Positions 27,452-36,252 of a DNA stretch of 64,000 nt are shown here, piece by piece (the first letter of the stretch is position 1; every line of letters begins with the position of its first letter). The position numbers and the translations under genes were made by a program. This stretch comes from Pedobacter metabolipauper. Lineage in GTDB: Bacteria > Bacteroidota > Bacteroidia > Sphingobacteriales > Sphingobacteriaceae. Where the stretch lies: positions 1,240,001 through 1,304,000 of the forward strand of contig NZ_SNYC01000004.1 in assembly GCF_004362715.1 (NCBI RefSeq), given 5' to 3'. Below the pieces are notes generated by a model that made no database searches, was not told where the DNA came from, and saw nothing but the letters and a program-made list of their open reading frames with translations.

Positions 27452-28679
27452 TTGCCTCCTCAAATTTGATCCTAATGAACCTTGGCCTGTACAACTGAGG
27501 GTCATTTGAAAGATCTTTTAGGAAATCAAAAGAATTGATGTTATAGCTGATGAGTAGTTCTCCTTTTGGAGACAAACTTGGATGCGCCTTTGCATTGTAG
27601 GCAAAATAAGTTTTTTGAATAAGATCTGGTGTGCAATCCCAGATCTTTATTATCGGTCCGAACGGACCGTAAGGCGTTTTCCCCAGCCGCATCCCTACAT
27701 GACTTCCGATCCCTCCCTGTTGAAAAATCAAAGCATACCTGCCATCTGGAAGTGCGGTAACACTCAATTCATTTGAAACCTGGTCTGTAATTGCTGCAGA
27801 CTGCTTCATATCCGCCTGCCATTGTGTGCCATTCCAAAAGTTCCACTTGGTATAATCCTCAAAATCTTTTGGACGCACCCGTGCAGCCAGTAACTTCTTT
27901 GCATTGCCTTTTACCCCGTATACATAGATAAAACCATCAGGCTTTGCTGCACCCGATTGTATGGTATTCACGTAAATACCTGCCCCGAATGAGCCAGTTT
28001 CGCCGCTCTCAACCTGCACTCCGGCCTTTACATTTTCTATGTTCTTTGTGCTTTCTTTGCTGATGTAAAAAGGGGTGTCGAACTGCTTATAATTTTTATA
28101 GGGCGGTGTTTCTTTTGCCTCTATTTTAATCAGGGTATTTCCGATCTCTGAAAAACCAAAGGTGCCATCGCTTATTTGTTTAATGCGGTAGCCAAAAAGG
28201 TAGATCGCATGGTTCTTTTCCGGATTTACAAAGCCATCGCCCAGCCAGTAATAGTCCCTGGGTCCGGTCATCGGGGTTTTTGGGATAAAAACAGTTTCTG
28301 CATTCCCTGCAGCAGAGGTGTTCCAATGGAAGGTCAGCTTTGATGAATCTGGAGTTATCCCCGTTAACAAGGCAGTCGCATTGTGGATCATTTTACTGCC
28401 ATCCTGAATCTTGACGCGCGCTCCATTCTTTAACCTGCCAATCATACTGTCACTAAAAATAAACAGCGTCTTGCCATTGGTAGTCGCTGCATGTTCTTTG
28501 CCGTTTAATGGAATCGAATAAATGCCGTCCCCACCGTACCATCCCGAATCCCTGGTAAATAATTGGTTCCATTCTGTAGCCTTTTCTGCCGTAAATTTAA
28601 TATGTTCAAGATCTTGCGCAATCAATTCCGTCCGCATAAAACTAAGCAGCAGCACTAAAAATATTCCGGTTTTATTCAT
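27441..28679 (-). CDS. Secreted beta-propeller-like protein (DUF4185/DUF5005-like)
   Basis: A 412-residue protein with a signal peptide (1-21, ending LIAQ). The body has repeated Trp/Asp/Gly blades typical of five-bladed beta-propeller glycosidase-related families: TRDSGWYGGDGIYSIPL, then LFIFSDSMIGRL, PRDYYWLGDGF and a late SYNINSFDF. These resemble DUF4185/DUF5005 secreted proteins of Bacteroidota, which are related to GH43-like propellers; catalytic acids were not mapped. Role probably extracellular glycan binding or hydrolysis. It is divergent from the Anbu gene with an 85-bp gap. Confidence 0.6.
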   Translation of the reverse strand: MNKTGIFLVLLLSFMRTELIAQDLEHIKFTAEKATEWNQLFTRDSGWYGGDGIYSIPLNGKEHAATTNGKTLFIFSDSMIGRLKNGARVKIQDGSKMIHNATALLTGITPDSSKLTFHWNTSAAGNAETVFIPKTPMTGPRDYYWLGDGFVNPEKNHAIYLFGYRIKQISDGTFGFSEIGNTLIKIEAKETPPYKNYKQFDTPFYISKESTKNIENVKAGVQVESGETGSFGAGIYVNTIQSGAAKPDGFIYVYGVKGNAKKLLAARVRPKDFEDYTKWNFWNGTQWQADMKQSAAITDQVSNELSVTALPDGRYALIFQQGGIGSHVGMRLGKTPYGPFGPIIKIWDCTPDLIQKTYFAYNAKAHPSLSPKGELLISYNINSFDFLKDLSNDPQLYRPRFIRIKFEEAIKQ

Positions 28680-28738
28680 GCTTAAATTTACAGTATTATT
28701 TTTTTAATTCTTTTTATAAATGCTTGCTCAGTTTTATC

Positions 28739-28746
28739 TAAGTTTG
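28739..28746 (+). promoter_or_regulatory. -7 element of the Anbu operon promoter
   Basis: TAAGTTTG matches TAnnTTTG exactly and lies 18 bp before the ATG at 28765, giving a very short leader. No TTTG is found at the proper upstream distance. Confidence 0.45.
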
Positions 28747-28764
28747 AGTCTATAAAACTCCAAT

Positions 28765-29508
28765 ATGACGTATTGTTTAGCGATAAAGGTGAAAGAGGGA
28801 TTGGTGGCGATTGCTGATACAAGGATCACTTCAGGTTCTGATACCACACAAAAAAAGAAAGTATATATCGAACAACGGGATAAATACTCTTTGTTTATTA
28901 TGACCAGCGGTTTGCGCTCAGTACGGGATAAGGCTGTGCTTTACTTTAAGGAACTGATTGATGAAGGCGAAACACATAACAAACTCTATAAAGCTGTAAA
29001 TGCATTTGGAGCACAGGTAAAGCGTGTTGCCAATGAAGATAAAGAAGACCTGGAGCGCAACGGGCTCAAGTTTAACCTGCACACCATTATTGGCGGCCAG
29101 TTAAAGGATGATGAAGAGCATAAGCTATTCCTGTTGTACCCGGAAGGAAATTGGGTGGAGCTTGGAGAAGGGGCACCGTTTGTGGTCATTGGCAATTCCG
29201 GACACGGTAAAGCCATTCTGAACCGTACGTTAACCAGTGATTCTGATATGCACCTGGCACTGAAGACCGGCTTTCTGTCTTTCGATTCTACACGCGCAAG
29301 TGCCAATGATGTCGATTTTCCAATCGATGTGGTGCTGTACAGGAATAACAGCTTTGGAATGATAGAACACCGGTATGGTAAAAAAGACCTGGAGGACATC
29401 TCCGACAGATGGGCTGAAGAGTTGAAAACAGCCCTTGATAAAATTCCAGAAGAATGGATGGAAGTAGTATTTAATAAAGCACCATTGCCTAACCACGAAG
29501 TACTATGA
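28765..29508 (+). CDS. Anbu-type proteasome-related peptidase (COG3484)
   Basis: A 247-residue Ntn-hydrolase of the Anbu family (ancestral beta-subunit), a bacterial relative of the 20S proteasome beta subunit and HslV. The family start MTYCLAIKVKEGLVAIADTR is present: after Met removal Thr2 is the nucleophile, with Asp18 and a lysine at 31-32 (QKKKVY) as the expected proteasome-type catalytic partners. The block GNSGHGKAILNR is also typical. Anbu genes commonly sit with transglutaminase-like, alpha-E and ATP-grasp genes. Here only the transglutaminase is adjacent, its ATG overlapping this stop (ATGA at 29505-29508). Confidence 0.88.
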   Translation: MTYCLAIKVKEGLVAIADTRITSGSDTTQKKKVYIEQRDKYSLFIMTSGLRSVRDKAVLYFKELIDEGETHNKLYKAVNAFGAQVKRVANEDKEDLERNGLKFNLHTIIGGQLKDDEEHKLFLLYPEGNWVELGEGAPFVVIGNSGHGKAILNRTLTSDSDMHLALKTGFLSFDSTRASANDVDFPIDVVLYRNNSFGMIEHRYGKKDLEDISDRWAEELKTALDKIPEEWMEVVFNKAPLPNHEVL

Positions 29509-30350
29509 AATTTGAAGTCTCCGCAAAATTAGCTTACGAAGCCCTTTCGCCCTCTACACTGATCTTAAACATCGAACCCTTTAAATCCAGGGGACAGTTT
29601 GTAGTGGAAGAAAGCTTCGTGTCTAACCTGGGTCTCAAAATGTACGACTGGACCAATAGCAGCGGAGAGAAAAGATTTAAGGTCATCGAAATTCCCAAAA
29701 CCGGATTGGTCGAAATTAATTATAAAGGGATTGTAGAGAACCAGCTGGAAATAGTGTCAGCCGCCCTGCTGGAGGATGTACCCATTAGTTTGATGCCGGT
29801 CTACGTGCTCAATTACCTGAACCCAAGCCGGTATTGCCAGTCTGATAAGTTCTATAAATTCGCCTTGCATAAATTTGGGGCAATTAATAGCGCCTATGAA
29901 AAGGTGATGGCTGTGCGCGACTGGATTTATGACAATGTAGAATACAATGGCGGTGGTTACAGCACACCGCAGACTTCCGCATACGATACCGTTACCGAGC
30001 AAATTGGCGTTTGCAGGGATTTTGCACATTTAGGAATTGCCTTGTGCAGGGCCCTGACCATCCCGGCAAGGTATTTTACCGCTTATGCCTACAAATTGCA
30101 GCCAGCAGATTTTCATGCCTGCTTTGAAGTGTATTTAGGCGGCAGATGGGTCATCGTGGATGCTACTAAACTGGTTCCCTTGAACGGACTGGTAAAGATT
30201 GCTACCGGGATTGATGCGACTGATACCGCACTCGCCAGTATCTTCGGTAATTTAAATTTCCAGAGCATGGAAGTCAATGCCGTTTCACTGGATCCGAATT
30301 TTACAGATGCCGATGGCAGTTCATTAATGCAGGGATACAGCTATTATTAA
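29505..30350 (+). CDS. Transglutaminase-like cysteine peptidase
   Basis: A 281-residue transglutaminase-fold protein with an N-terminal beta domain (1-105, as in BACTERIAL_TRANSGLU_N) and a papain-like core. The catalytic triad is visible: Cys170 in GVCRDFAH, His204 in DFHACFEVY and Asp219 in WVIVDATK. No signal peptide. Related proteins adjacent to Anbu genes are thought to be peptidases or ligases acting with it. The start codon overlaps the Anbu stop by 4 bp, implying translational coupling. It ends 12 bp from the convergent OMPLA-like gene. Confidence 0.9.
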   Translation: MKFEVSAKLAYEALSPSTLILNIEPFKSRGQFVVEESFVSNLGLKMYDWTNSSGEKRFKVIEIPKTGLVEINYKGIVENQLEIVSAALLEDVPISLMPVYVLNYLNPSRYCQSDKFYKFALHKFGAINSAYEKVMAVRDWIYDNVEYNGGGYSTPQTSAYDTVTEQIGVCRDFAHLGIALCRALTIPARYFTAYAYKLQPADFHACFEVYLGGRWVIVDATKLVPLNGLVKIATGIDATDTALASIFGNLNFQSMEVNAVSLDPNFTDADGSSLMQGYSYY

Positions 30351-30362
30351 TGGGTCATTCAG

Positions 30363-31223
30363 CTACAAAGCTGATGATACGCCAAAGCGTAAATAACTGT
30401 AGCGGTCGCGGTAATAGATGTTGTACGGATCTTCCCCGTAATATCCGGCAGCCGCCATAATAAATGCTTTCTGCATAAACGGAAAACTGTAGTGAAAAGA
30501 AGCTTCTGTATTTAGACGTTTCCGGATAGCACCCAGGTCGTATGCAGACATCTGGTTTACCGCATAATTTAACCCGGCATTTAATCGCCAGTTTTCTTTC
30601 TGGTCCTTAATCCGGCGCAGGGAAAAGTTATAGATCAGCCGGGTAAAGCCGTAATCATTTTCTAAGGCTTCTTCATAGCTAAACCACCTGTGCCATTCCA
30701 GTCCGGCATCATGATTTAAAGAGTAACTGTTTTCTTTAATGGTGCTTCTCTTTCCGAAGTGATAGGTGGCTGTCAGGTAATTGGTGCTAAAATTTCCTGT
30801 GCGGGTATTGATGCTGCCGTCTTCATTGATGGCCGGATTGTCCTGCCCATTGGAATGGTGCGTAAACCGGAGTGTTCCGTATCGATAATGGGAGGCATCC
30901 TGATTTAGGCGCACATAAAAAACACCACCAATTTTTAAGCTGGGTGTTCTTACACCGGCAGATTTTTCATCAATCACTTTAACGGTAAAGTCGGGAACTA
31001 GTGCAAAAGCTACAGGCAGCCGGTCAGTGGCCAGCAGCATATAACTGGTGGTGAGCCTTCCATTTAAGATGTATTTTACAGGGGCGCCTATCTCACCTTT
31101 GGGCGACGTATAGGATAATTCCTTGTTCTCTTTATACAGACCCAAATAATCCGCATTGACCTGTGCAGGTGCTATTTTTATAACCAGTAAAAATGGGATA
31201 ATAAGGACGCAGCATCTTCTCAT
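30363..31223 (-). CDS. Outer-membrane beta-barrel protein, OMPLA (phospholipase A1)-like candidate
   Basis: A 286-residue protein with a signal peptide (1-20) and alternating strands consistent with a 12-strand outer-membrane barrel ending FGVSSAL. Residues His122 and Ser124 in HHSNG line up with the His142/Ser144 of E. coli PldA (HDSNG), and a nearby Asn (144 or 148) could be the third triad member. In PldA the enzyme hydrolyses phospholipids in the outer leaflet on dimerisation. This is motif-based only; a plain porin or DUF-type barrel is the alternative. It follows cdaA by 10 bp on the minus strand. Confidence 0.55.
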   Translation of the reverse strand: MRRCCVLIIPFLLVIKIAPAQVNADYLGLYKENKELSYTSPKGEIGAPVKYILNGRLTTSYMLLATDRLPVAFALVPDFTVKVIDEKSAGVRTPSLKIGGVFYVRLNQDASHYRYGTLRFTHHSNGQDNPAINEDGSINTRTGNFSTNYLTATYHFGKRSTIKENSYSLNHDAGLEWHRWFSYEEALENDYGFTRLIYNFSLRRIKDQKENWRLNAGLNYAVNQMSAYDLGAIRKRLNTEASFHYSFPFMQKAFIMAAAGYYGEDPYNIYYRDRYSYLRFGVSSAL

Positions 31224-31233
31224 TAAAAAGCAG

Positions 31234-32025
31234 TTAGAAATCTTTGTTCAGCAGTTTTTCCAATTCTCCAAAAGAAACATTCATGCGCACACGGCCTTGT
31301 TTGGCGTAGGCAATTTCTCCGGTTTCTTCAGATACAATAACGGCTACCGCATCTGTAGTTTCCGATACCCCGATCCCTGCACGGTGGCGCAGACCAAACT
31401 GTGGCGGAAGTTTATCATTGTCGGTCAGCGGAAGGATGCAGCTGGCACTTTTAATCTTGTTCTCTGAAATGACTACTGCACCATCGTGCAGCGGACTGTA
31501 CTTTTGAAAGATGCTTTCCAGCAAACGCTTCGAAATCTTTGAATCAATGATCTCACAGCTGTTTGCAAACAACTGGTCGTCGTAGAACTTAACAAAAACA
31601 ATCAAAGCCCCTGTTCTTGATTTCTTCATGCTTTTACACGCATCAATGATGGGTTTAATGCGGACCAGGTTATCGCGCTCAATGCTCTTGCTGCCAAATA
31701 AATATCCCCACCAGGCCTTATTCTGCTGTAAAAAAGTATTTTTTCCAATCAGCAGCAGGAATCGCCGGATCTCGGGCTGGAAGATCACGATCAGGGCGAT
31801 GATCCCCACACTCATAAACTTCTCTATAATTGTCGTCAGCAGGTTCATGTGAAGCTGCTTAACGGCAAACCACATGATCATAATGATCAGCATCCCAAGC
31901 AGCAGGTTTACGGCAAGCGTATTTTTTATCAGGTTATAAATGTAATAGATGATCAGGGCGACAAGAATAATGTCTACTACATCGGTTACTGTTATTTTTA
32001 AGAAATCAAAATCAAAACCTTTCAT
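31234..32025 (-). CDS. cdaA: Diadenylate cyclase CdaA
   Basis: A 263-residue membrane c-di-AMP synthase. Three N-terminal transmembrane segments (about 17-33, 40-55, 65-82) precede the DAC domain, which carries the two catalytic motifs DGA at 181-183 and RHR at 213-215. This is the CdaA architecture; the DisA-type has a C-terminal DNA-binding domain, absent here. The product c-di-AMP controls potassium and osmotic balance in many bacteria. It follows folP by 23 bp and precedes the OMPLA-like gene by 10 bp, so all three are probably cotranscribed. Confidence 0.93.
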   Translation of the reverse strand: MKGFDFDFLKITVTDVVDIILVALIIYYIYNLIKNTLAVNLLLGMLIIMIMWFAVKQLHMNLLTTIIEKFMSVGIIALIVIFQPEIRRFLLLIGKNTFLQQNKAWWGYLFGSKSIERDNLVRIKPIIDACKSMKKSRTGALIVFVKFYDDQLFANSCEIIDSKISKRLLESIFQKYSPLHDGAVVISENKIKSASCILPLTDNDKLPPQFGLRHRAGIGVSETTDAVAVIVSEETGEIAYAKQGRVRMNVSFGELEKLLNKDF

Positions 32026-32048
32026 TATAAAGCCAAGTTAGGAAAATT

Positions 32049-32906
32049 TTATTGTTGCTTCATCTTTTGAACCAAAGCAATACATTCGGCAGCGGCTTTA
32101 ACATCGTGGACGCGTAAAATATTTGCGCCCTTTAACAACGCAATGGTATTTAACACGGTTGTGCCGTTTAGTGCTTCTGAGGGACTGCTGTCGAGCAGTT
32201 TATAGATCATTGATTTTCTGGAAAAGCCAACCAGTACCGGCAGGTTGAACAGGTCAAGATGATTCAGCTGCTGCAATAGCTGGTAATTGTGGTCCAGTGT
32301 TTTAGAGAATCCAAAACCAGGATCTATAATGATGTCCTTAACGCCCAGGTTTCTCAATGCAGCGATCTTTTCTGAGAAATAATCAACCACTTCCAGACCA
32401 ATATCCGTATAACTGGCATATTGCTGCATGGTTGCCGGCGTACCCTTCATGTGCATGATGATGTAAGGTACCTGCAATTGAGCGATGGTGTCAAACATGG
32501 CTTCGTCCATCCCTCCGGCGGCAATGTCATTGATGATGTGCGCGCCTGCATGGATGGTTTCCTGTGCTACCTTTGCCCGGAACGTATCGATGGACAGGAT
32601 GGCTTCCGGTAAGTTTTTTGCAATTGCTTCTACCACCGGTACAATCCGCTGCAGCTCTTCATTAGTGCTCACTTCTGCAGCACCCGGTCTGGATGAGTAG
32701 GCGCCGATATCAATAAAATCTGCACCCGCATTCAGAAAGGTTTCCGTTCGTTTCAATGCATCGTCCACAGAGCTGCTCCGGCTATTCTTATAAAATGAAT
32801 CGGGTGTCAGATTCAGGATACCCATTACGCGGGGAACACCCGCATCGAACAGTTTACCTTGCAGGTTTAGTGTAGTCTTTCGGTATAAAAATGTATCTTT
32901 AGCCAT
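32049..32906 (-). CDS. folP: Dihydropteroate synthase
   Basis: A 285-residue TIM-barrel enzyme that joins p-aminobenzoate to 6-hydroxymethyl-dihydropterin pyrophosphate in folate synthesis; it is the sulfonamide target. The pterin-binding signature MGILNLTPDSFY (28-39) and the second signature DPGFGFSKTLDHNY are intact, as is the GFSRKSMIY loop. Length is standard. It starts the folP-cdaA-OMPLA-like unit; the -7 element at 32918-32925 gives it a short leader. Divergent from the DUF1599 gene. Confidence 0.95.
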   Translation of the reverse strand: MAKDTFLYRKTTLNLQGKLFDAGVPRVMGILNLTPDSFYKNSRSSSVDDALKRTETFLNAGADFIDIGAYSSRPGAAEVSTNEELQRIVPVVEAIAKNLPEAILSIDTFRAKVAQETIHAGAHIINDIAAGGMDEAMFDTIAQLQVPYIIMHMKGTPATMQQYASYTDIGLEVVDYFSEKIAALRNLGVKDIIIDPGFGFSKTLDHNYQLLQQLNHLDLFNLPVLVGFSRKSMIYKLLDSSPSEALNGTTVLNTIALLKGANILRVHDVKAAAECIALVQKMKQQ

Positions 32907-32917
32907 TGTTAATGGTA

Positions 32918-32925
32918 CAAACTTA
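32918..32925 (-). promoter_or_regulatory. -7 element upstream of folP
   Basis: On the minus strand this reads TAAGTTTG, an exact TAnnTTTG match, 11 bp before the folP ATG. The -33 element is not clear. Confidence 0.4.
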
Positions 32926-33000
32926 GATAAAATTGTGTGATTATTTTACTAAGTGATTTTAGCGTACCCAAACCCCATTGAACTAAATATTTTTATTGTT

Positions 33001-33543
33001 TTGGCTACAAATACTTCGCAAGAATACGATTCAGTTATAGCGGTCTGCAAATCGCTCTTTTTAAAGAAAACGAATGATTATGGTACGGCATGGCGCATCC
33101 TCAGACCTGCTTCCATTACGGATCAGATCTTTATTAAAGCACAGCGCATCCGCACACTGGAAGAAAAAAAGGTTTCTAAAGTAGGAGAGGACATTACCTC
33201 TGAATATATTGGCATTGTCAATTACTGCATCATTGCAATGATCCAGCTCGACCTCGATGCTGATGCCCCCAATGAATTGGAACTGAATACCGTAGAACTG
33301 CTTTTTGATAAAAAAGTAACGGAAACCAAAGAACTGATGTTTGCCAAGAATCACGACTATGGCGAAGCCTGGCGGGATATGCGCATCAGCTCGCTGACTG
33401 ATCTGATCTTAATGAAGATCTTTAGGGTTAAACAAATTGAAGACAACCTGGGCCATACCCTGGCCTCTGAAGGGGTAAGCGCAAATTATCAGGATATGCT
33501 GAACTATGCCGTATTTGCGTTGATTAAATTAGGAGTACAATAA
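33001..33543 (+). CDS. DUF1599 domain protein
   Basis: The ORF is open further upstream (GTG 32953), but similarity to DUF1599 proteins suggests translation begins at TTG 33001, giving MATNTSQEYDSVIA and about 180 residues. The family has an internal duplication: KTNDYGTAWRILRP near residue 22 and KNHDYGEAWRDMRI near 117, each followed by ILMK-type helices. These NDYG/W/R repeats resemble nucleotide-pyrophosphohydrolase-like helical proteins, but the function is unknown. It is adjacent to folP-cdaA on the other strand and overlaps the next gene by one base. Confidence 0.8.
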   Translation: MATNTSQEYDSVIAVCKSLFLKKTNDYGTAWRILRPASITDQIFIKAQRIRTLEEKKVSKVGEDITSEYIGIVNYCIIAMIQLDLDADAPNELELNTVELLFDKKVTETKELMFAKNHDYGEAWRDMRISSLTDLILMKIFRVKQIEDNLGHTLASEGVSANYQDMLNYAVFALIKLGVQ

Positions 33544-34694
33544 TGAAAAAAACAGCACTAAACTTCGCCCGGATCTTTGTGGGCGTCCTCTTTATATTTT
33601 CAGGACTGATCAAAGCGAATGATCCCCTTGGCTTTGGCTATAAACTGCAGGAATACTTTGAAGTATTTCATATTCCATTTTTAGCTGATATCGCTACTGG
33701 TATTGCCATCCTGCTCTGCGTATTCGAAATTGTACTGGGGGCCCTGCTCTTGTTTGGCTTTTGGCGCAAGCAGGTTACAACCGGACTGCTGGTTGTAATC
33801 ATCTTCTTTACGTTTTTAACCTTTGTTTCTGCTGCATTTAAAGTCGTTACTTCCTGCGGATGTTTTGGTGATGCCATTCCCCTTACCCCCTGGCAATCCT
33901 TCTCTAAGGACTTAATTTTACTTGCCCTGATCGTCTTTCTCTTTAAAAATAAGGACAGCATTAAGCCGATAACCAATCATCCGGGATGGCAAAGCGGCCT
34001 GTTCTCTGCAGTGCTTGCATTTTCTCTGCTCTTTAGCCAGTTTACCTACAGCAGATTGCCTATTCTCGATTTCCTGCCCTATAAAGTGGGTGCCAACTTG
34101 CCTGAACTGATGAAGATCCCGGCAGGCGCCATACCTGATGAATACCAGATCATGTACAACCTGACCAATAAGGCCACTGGTGAGAAAAAGGTGATGAGCG
34201 ATAAGGATTACCTGAAAACAGAGATCTGGAAGGATGAGAACTGGGAGATTGTCGGTACACCAGAAAGCAAACTGATCAAGGCCGGTTATCAGCCTAAGAT
34301 CAAAGATCTGATGATTAGCGATGCTTCCGGAACAGATTACACCAAAGAACTAATCGAAAACCCCTATTATAACCTGATCATTGTAGCATATAATTTAAAT
34401 GATACAGATGAAGATGCAATCGCTAAGATAAATGCCCTGGCATTGAATGCGACGGAACAGTTTAACATCAGGTCTGTATTATTAACCTCAAACTCTGCGC
34501 AGGATGCAGATGCCTTTAGTAAAAAGATGAAGTTGTTTACAGAGATTTTCTATGCGGATGCAGTTCCTTTAAAAAGTATGGTCAGGGCAAATCCGGGCGT
34601 AATGCTTTTGAAGAATGGGGTGGTCATTGATAAATGGCATTACAATGCAGTTCCTTCTTTCGGGGAATTGTCTAAAAAATACTTCGCAAAGTAA
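33543..34694 (+). CDS. BT_3928-like DoxX/MauE family membrane protein
   Basis: A 383-residue protein with four N-terminal transmembrane helices (about 9-25, 45-70, 77-97, 115-133) of the DoxX/MauE type, starting with LNFARIFVGVLFIFSGLIKANDP, and a cysteine pair SCGCFGD near residue 107-111. After a fifth helix around 149-166 a soluble C-terminal part of about 210 residues follows, with thioredoxin-like strands but no CXXC. Its biochemical role is unknown; related proteins supply quinone- or disulfide-linked electron flow. The ATG uses the A of the preceding TAA (TAATG), so it is coupled to DUF1599. Confidence 0.85.
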   Translation: MKKTALNFARIFVGVLFIFSGLIKANDPLGFGYKLQEYFEVFHIPFLADIATGIAILLCVFEIVLGALLLFGFWRKQVTTGLLVVIIFFTFLTFVSAAFKVVTSCGCFGDAIPLTPWQSFSKDLILLALIVFLFKNKDSIKPITNHPGWQSGLFSAVLAFSLLFSQFTYSRLPILDFLPYKVGANLPELMKIPAGAIPDEYQIMYNLTNKATGEKKVMSDKDYLKTEIWKDENWEIVGTPESKLIKAGYQPKIKDLMISDASGTDYTKELIENPYYNLIIVAYNLNDTDEDAIAKINALALNATEQFNIRSVLLTSNSAQDADAFSKKMKLFTEIFYADAVPLKSMVRANPGVMLLKNGVVIDKWHYNAVPSFGELSKKYFAK

Positions 34695-34696
34695 TC

Positions 34697-35752
34697 ATGA
34701 TCAGCTACGCCATCAAAAAATTCATCTATGGATTTGCTGTAATGGCAGGTGTGGTGGTCGTTGTATTCGTCTTATTTAATGTATTGCCCGGTGATCCGGC
34801 AAGAATGACCCTCGGCCAACGTTCCGATGTGCAGTCGCTGGAAGCCGTACGCAAAGAATTTGGGCTGGACAGATCCAGACCTGTGCAGTTTTTTTTATAC
34901 CTGAATGATCTTTCCCCAATTGGATTTCATGAAGACAATCCGGAGGCTGAAGAAAAATACCATTACCTTAAACTGATCCATTTTGATTCTGATGTGCTGG
35001 TTGTTAAATGGCCATATCTGCGGCGCTCGTATCAAACAAAACGGGATGTAACAACCATCCTTACGGAAACTGTGCCGAATACCTTTATCCTGGCATTAAC
35101 CGCAATGATTTTTGCAACCCTCATTGGTGTCTTTCTTGGGGTTTTATCCGCTGTGCATAAGGATACCTGGATTGATAAGGCCGCAAACGCATTTGCCATA
35201 CTTGGCATCTCTGCACCTTCTTTTTTTGCAGGTATTATCATTGCCTGGCTGTTTGGCTTTGTGCTGAGTGAATATACCGGGCTGAATATGTCTGGCAGTT
35301 TATATAGTTATGATCCTTTTAAGGGAGAGATCATGACCTGGAAAAACCTTTGGCTGCCGATGGTTACCCTGGGGTTAAGGCCGCTGGCCATCATTGTTCA
35401 GCTGACCAGAAGTGCGATGCTGGATGTGCTGGCCCAGGATTATATCCGCACAGCAAGGGCGAAAGGATTGGGACGAAATGCAATCATTTACAAGCATGCG
35501 TTACGGAATGCGCTCAATCCTGTAATTACAGCCATCTCAGGCTGGTTCGCTTCTTTACTTGCAGGCTCTTTCTTTGTAGAATATATTTTCGGCTATAATG
35601 GATTGGGACGTACCACGGTAACGGCATTGGAAATGTCGGATTTTCCGGTTGTAATGGGTTCTATTCTGTTTATAGCCTTTGTTTTTGTAATTATCAACAT
35701 CTTAGTAGATGTATTATATGCCTTTGTTGATCCAAGGGTAAAACTAGCGTAA
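34697..35752 (+). CDS. ABC transporter permease, DppB/OppB type
   Basis: A 351-residue binding-protein-dependent permease with six transmembrane helices. The N-terminal FVLFNVLPGDPARM and the EAA loop RTARAKGLGRNAIIYKHALRNALNPVI mark the peptide/nickel transporter branch. Between helix 1 and 2 there is an extra stretch of about 50 residues (including SPIGFHEDNPEAEEKYHY). No second permease, ATPase or binding protein lies nearby, so it must work with distantly encoded partners or have a changed role. It is 3 bp after the DoxX gene and 2 bp before aroK. Confidence 0.9.
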   Translation: MISYAIKKFIYGFAVMAGVVVVVFVLFNVLPGDPARMTLGQRSDVQSLEAVRKEFGLDRSRPVQFFLYLNDLSPIGFHEDNPEAEEKYHYLKLIHFDSDVLVVKWPYLRRSYQTKRDVTTILTETVPNTFILALTAMIFATLIGVFLGVLSAVHKDTWIDKAANAFAILGISAPSFFAGIIIAWLFGFVLSEYTGLNMSGSLYSYDPFKGEIMTWKNLWLPMVTLGLRPLAIIVQLTRSAMLDVLAQDYIRTARAKGLGRNAIIYKHALRNALNPVITAISGWFASLLAGSFFVEYIFGYNGLGRTTVTALEMSDFPVVMGSILFIAFVFVIINILVDVLYAFVDPRVKLA

Positions 35753-35754
35753 CC

Positions 35755-36252
35755 ATGAAAATATTTTTAGTTGGATTTATGGGGTGTGGTAAAAGCACAT
35801 TGGGCAAGAAATTAGCCATAAAGCTTGGATATACCTTTATTGATCTGGATCATCAGCTTGAAAAAGCAGTTGGTACCTCTGTTGGAAATTATTTCGCTGC
35901 TGAAGGTGAAGATGCTTTCCGCAAGATGGAAAGTAAAGTGATCAAAGAGTTTGATTACCCTCAAAATTGTATTGTTGCCACAGGAGGTGGTGCCCCCTGT
36001 TATTATGACAACATGGAGTTCATCAACCGGAAGGGGATCACCATCTATATTCAGCTTCCTCCTGCTGCTTTAGCCAAAAGACTGGAGAATGGCAAAGATA
36101 AACGTCCGCTGCTCAAAGATCTGGATGAAAAAGAACTGATCAGCTATATAAAGAGCAAGCTGGAAGAACGGGAGCCATATTACAAGTGTGCGTTTTTAAC
36201 GGTAAGCGGTATTAATCTGAACCCCGAGCAGCTGCTCAATCAATTATTTTAA
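35755..36252 (+). CDS. aroK: Shikimate kinase
   Basis: A 165-residue P-loop kinase that phosphorylates shikimate in aromatic amino acid synthesis. Walker A GCGKST is at 10-15 with Lys13. The shikimate-binding Asp32 (IDLD), the Arg of FRKMES and the GGG motif in ATGGGAPCYY are present; the lid arginine lies in KDKRPLLKDL. Length is standard. It is the fourth gene of the DUF1599-DoxX-permease-aroK string, 2 bp after the permease stop; its last 9 bp overlap the convergent M28 peptidase gene. Confidence 0.94.
   Translation: MKIFLVGFMGCGKSTLGKKLAIKLGYTFIDLDHQLEKAVGTSVGNYFAAEGEDAFRKMESKVIKEFDYPQNCIVATGGGAPCYYDNMEFINRKGITIYIQLPPAALAKRLENGKDKRPLLKDLDEKELISYIKSKLEEREPYYKCAFLTVSGINLNPEQLLNQLF

Noticed and set aside
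32953-33000. GTG start adding 16 residues to the DUF1599 protein
   Set aside because: The known family start (M-x-T-N-T-S) falls at TTG 33001, so the extension is probably non-coding.
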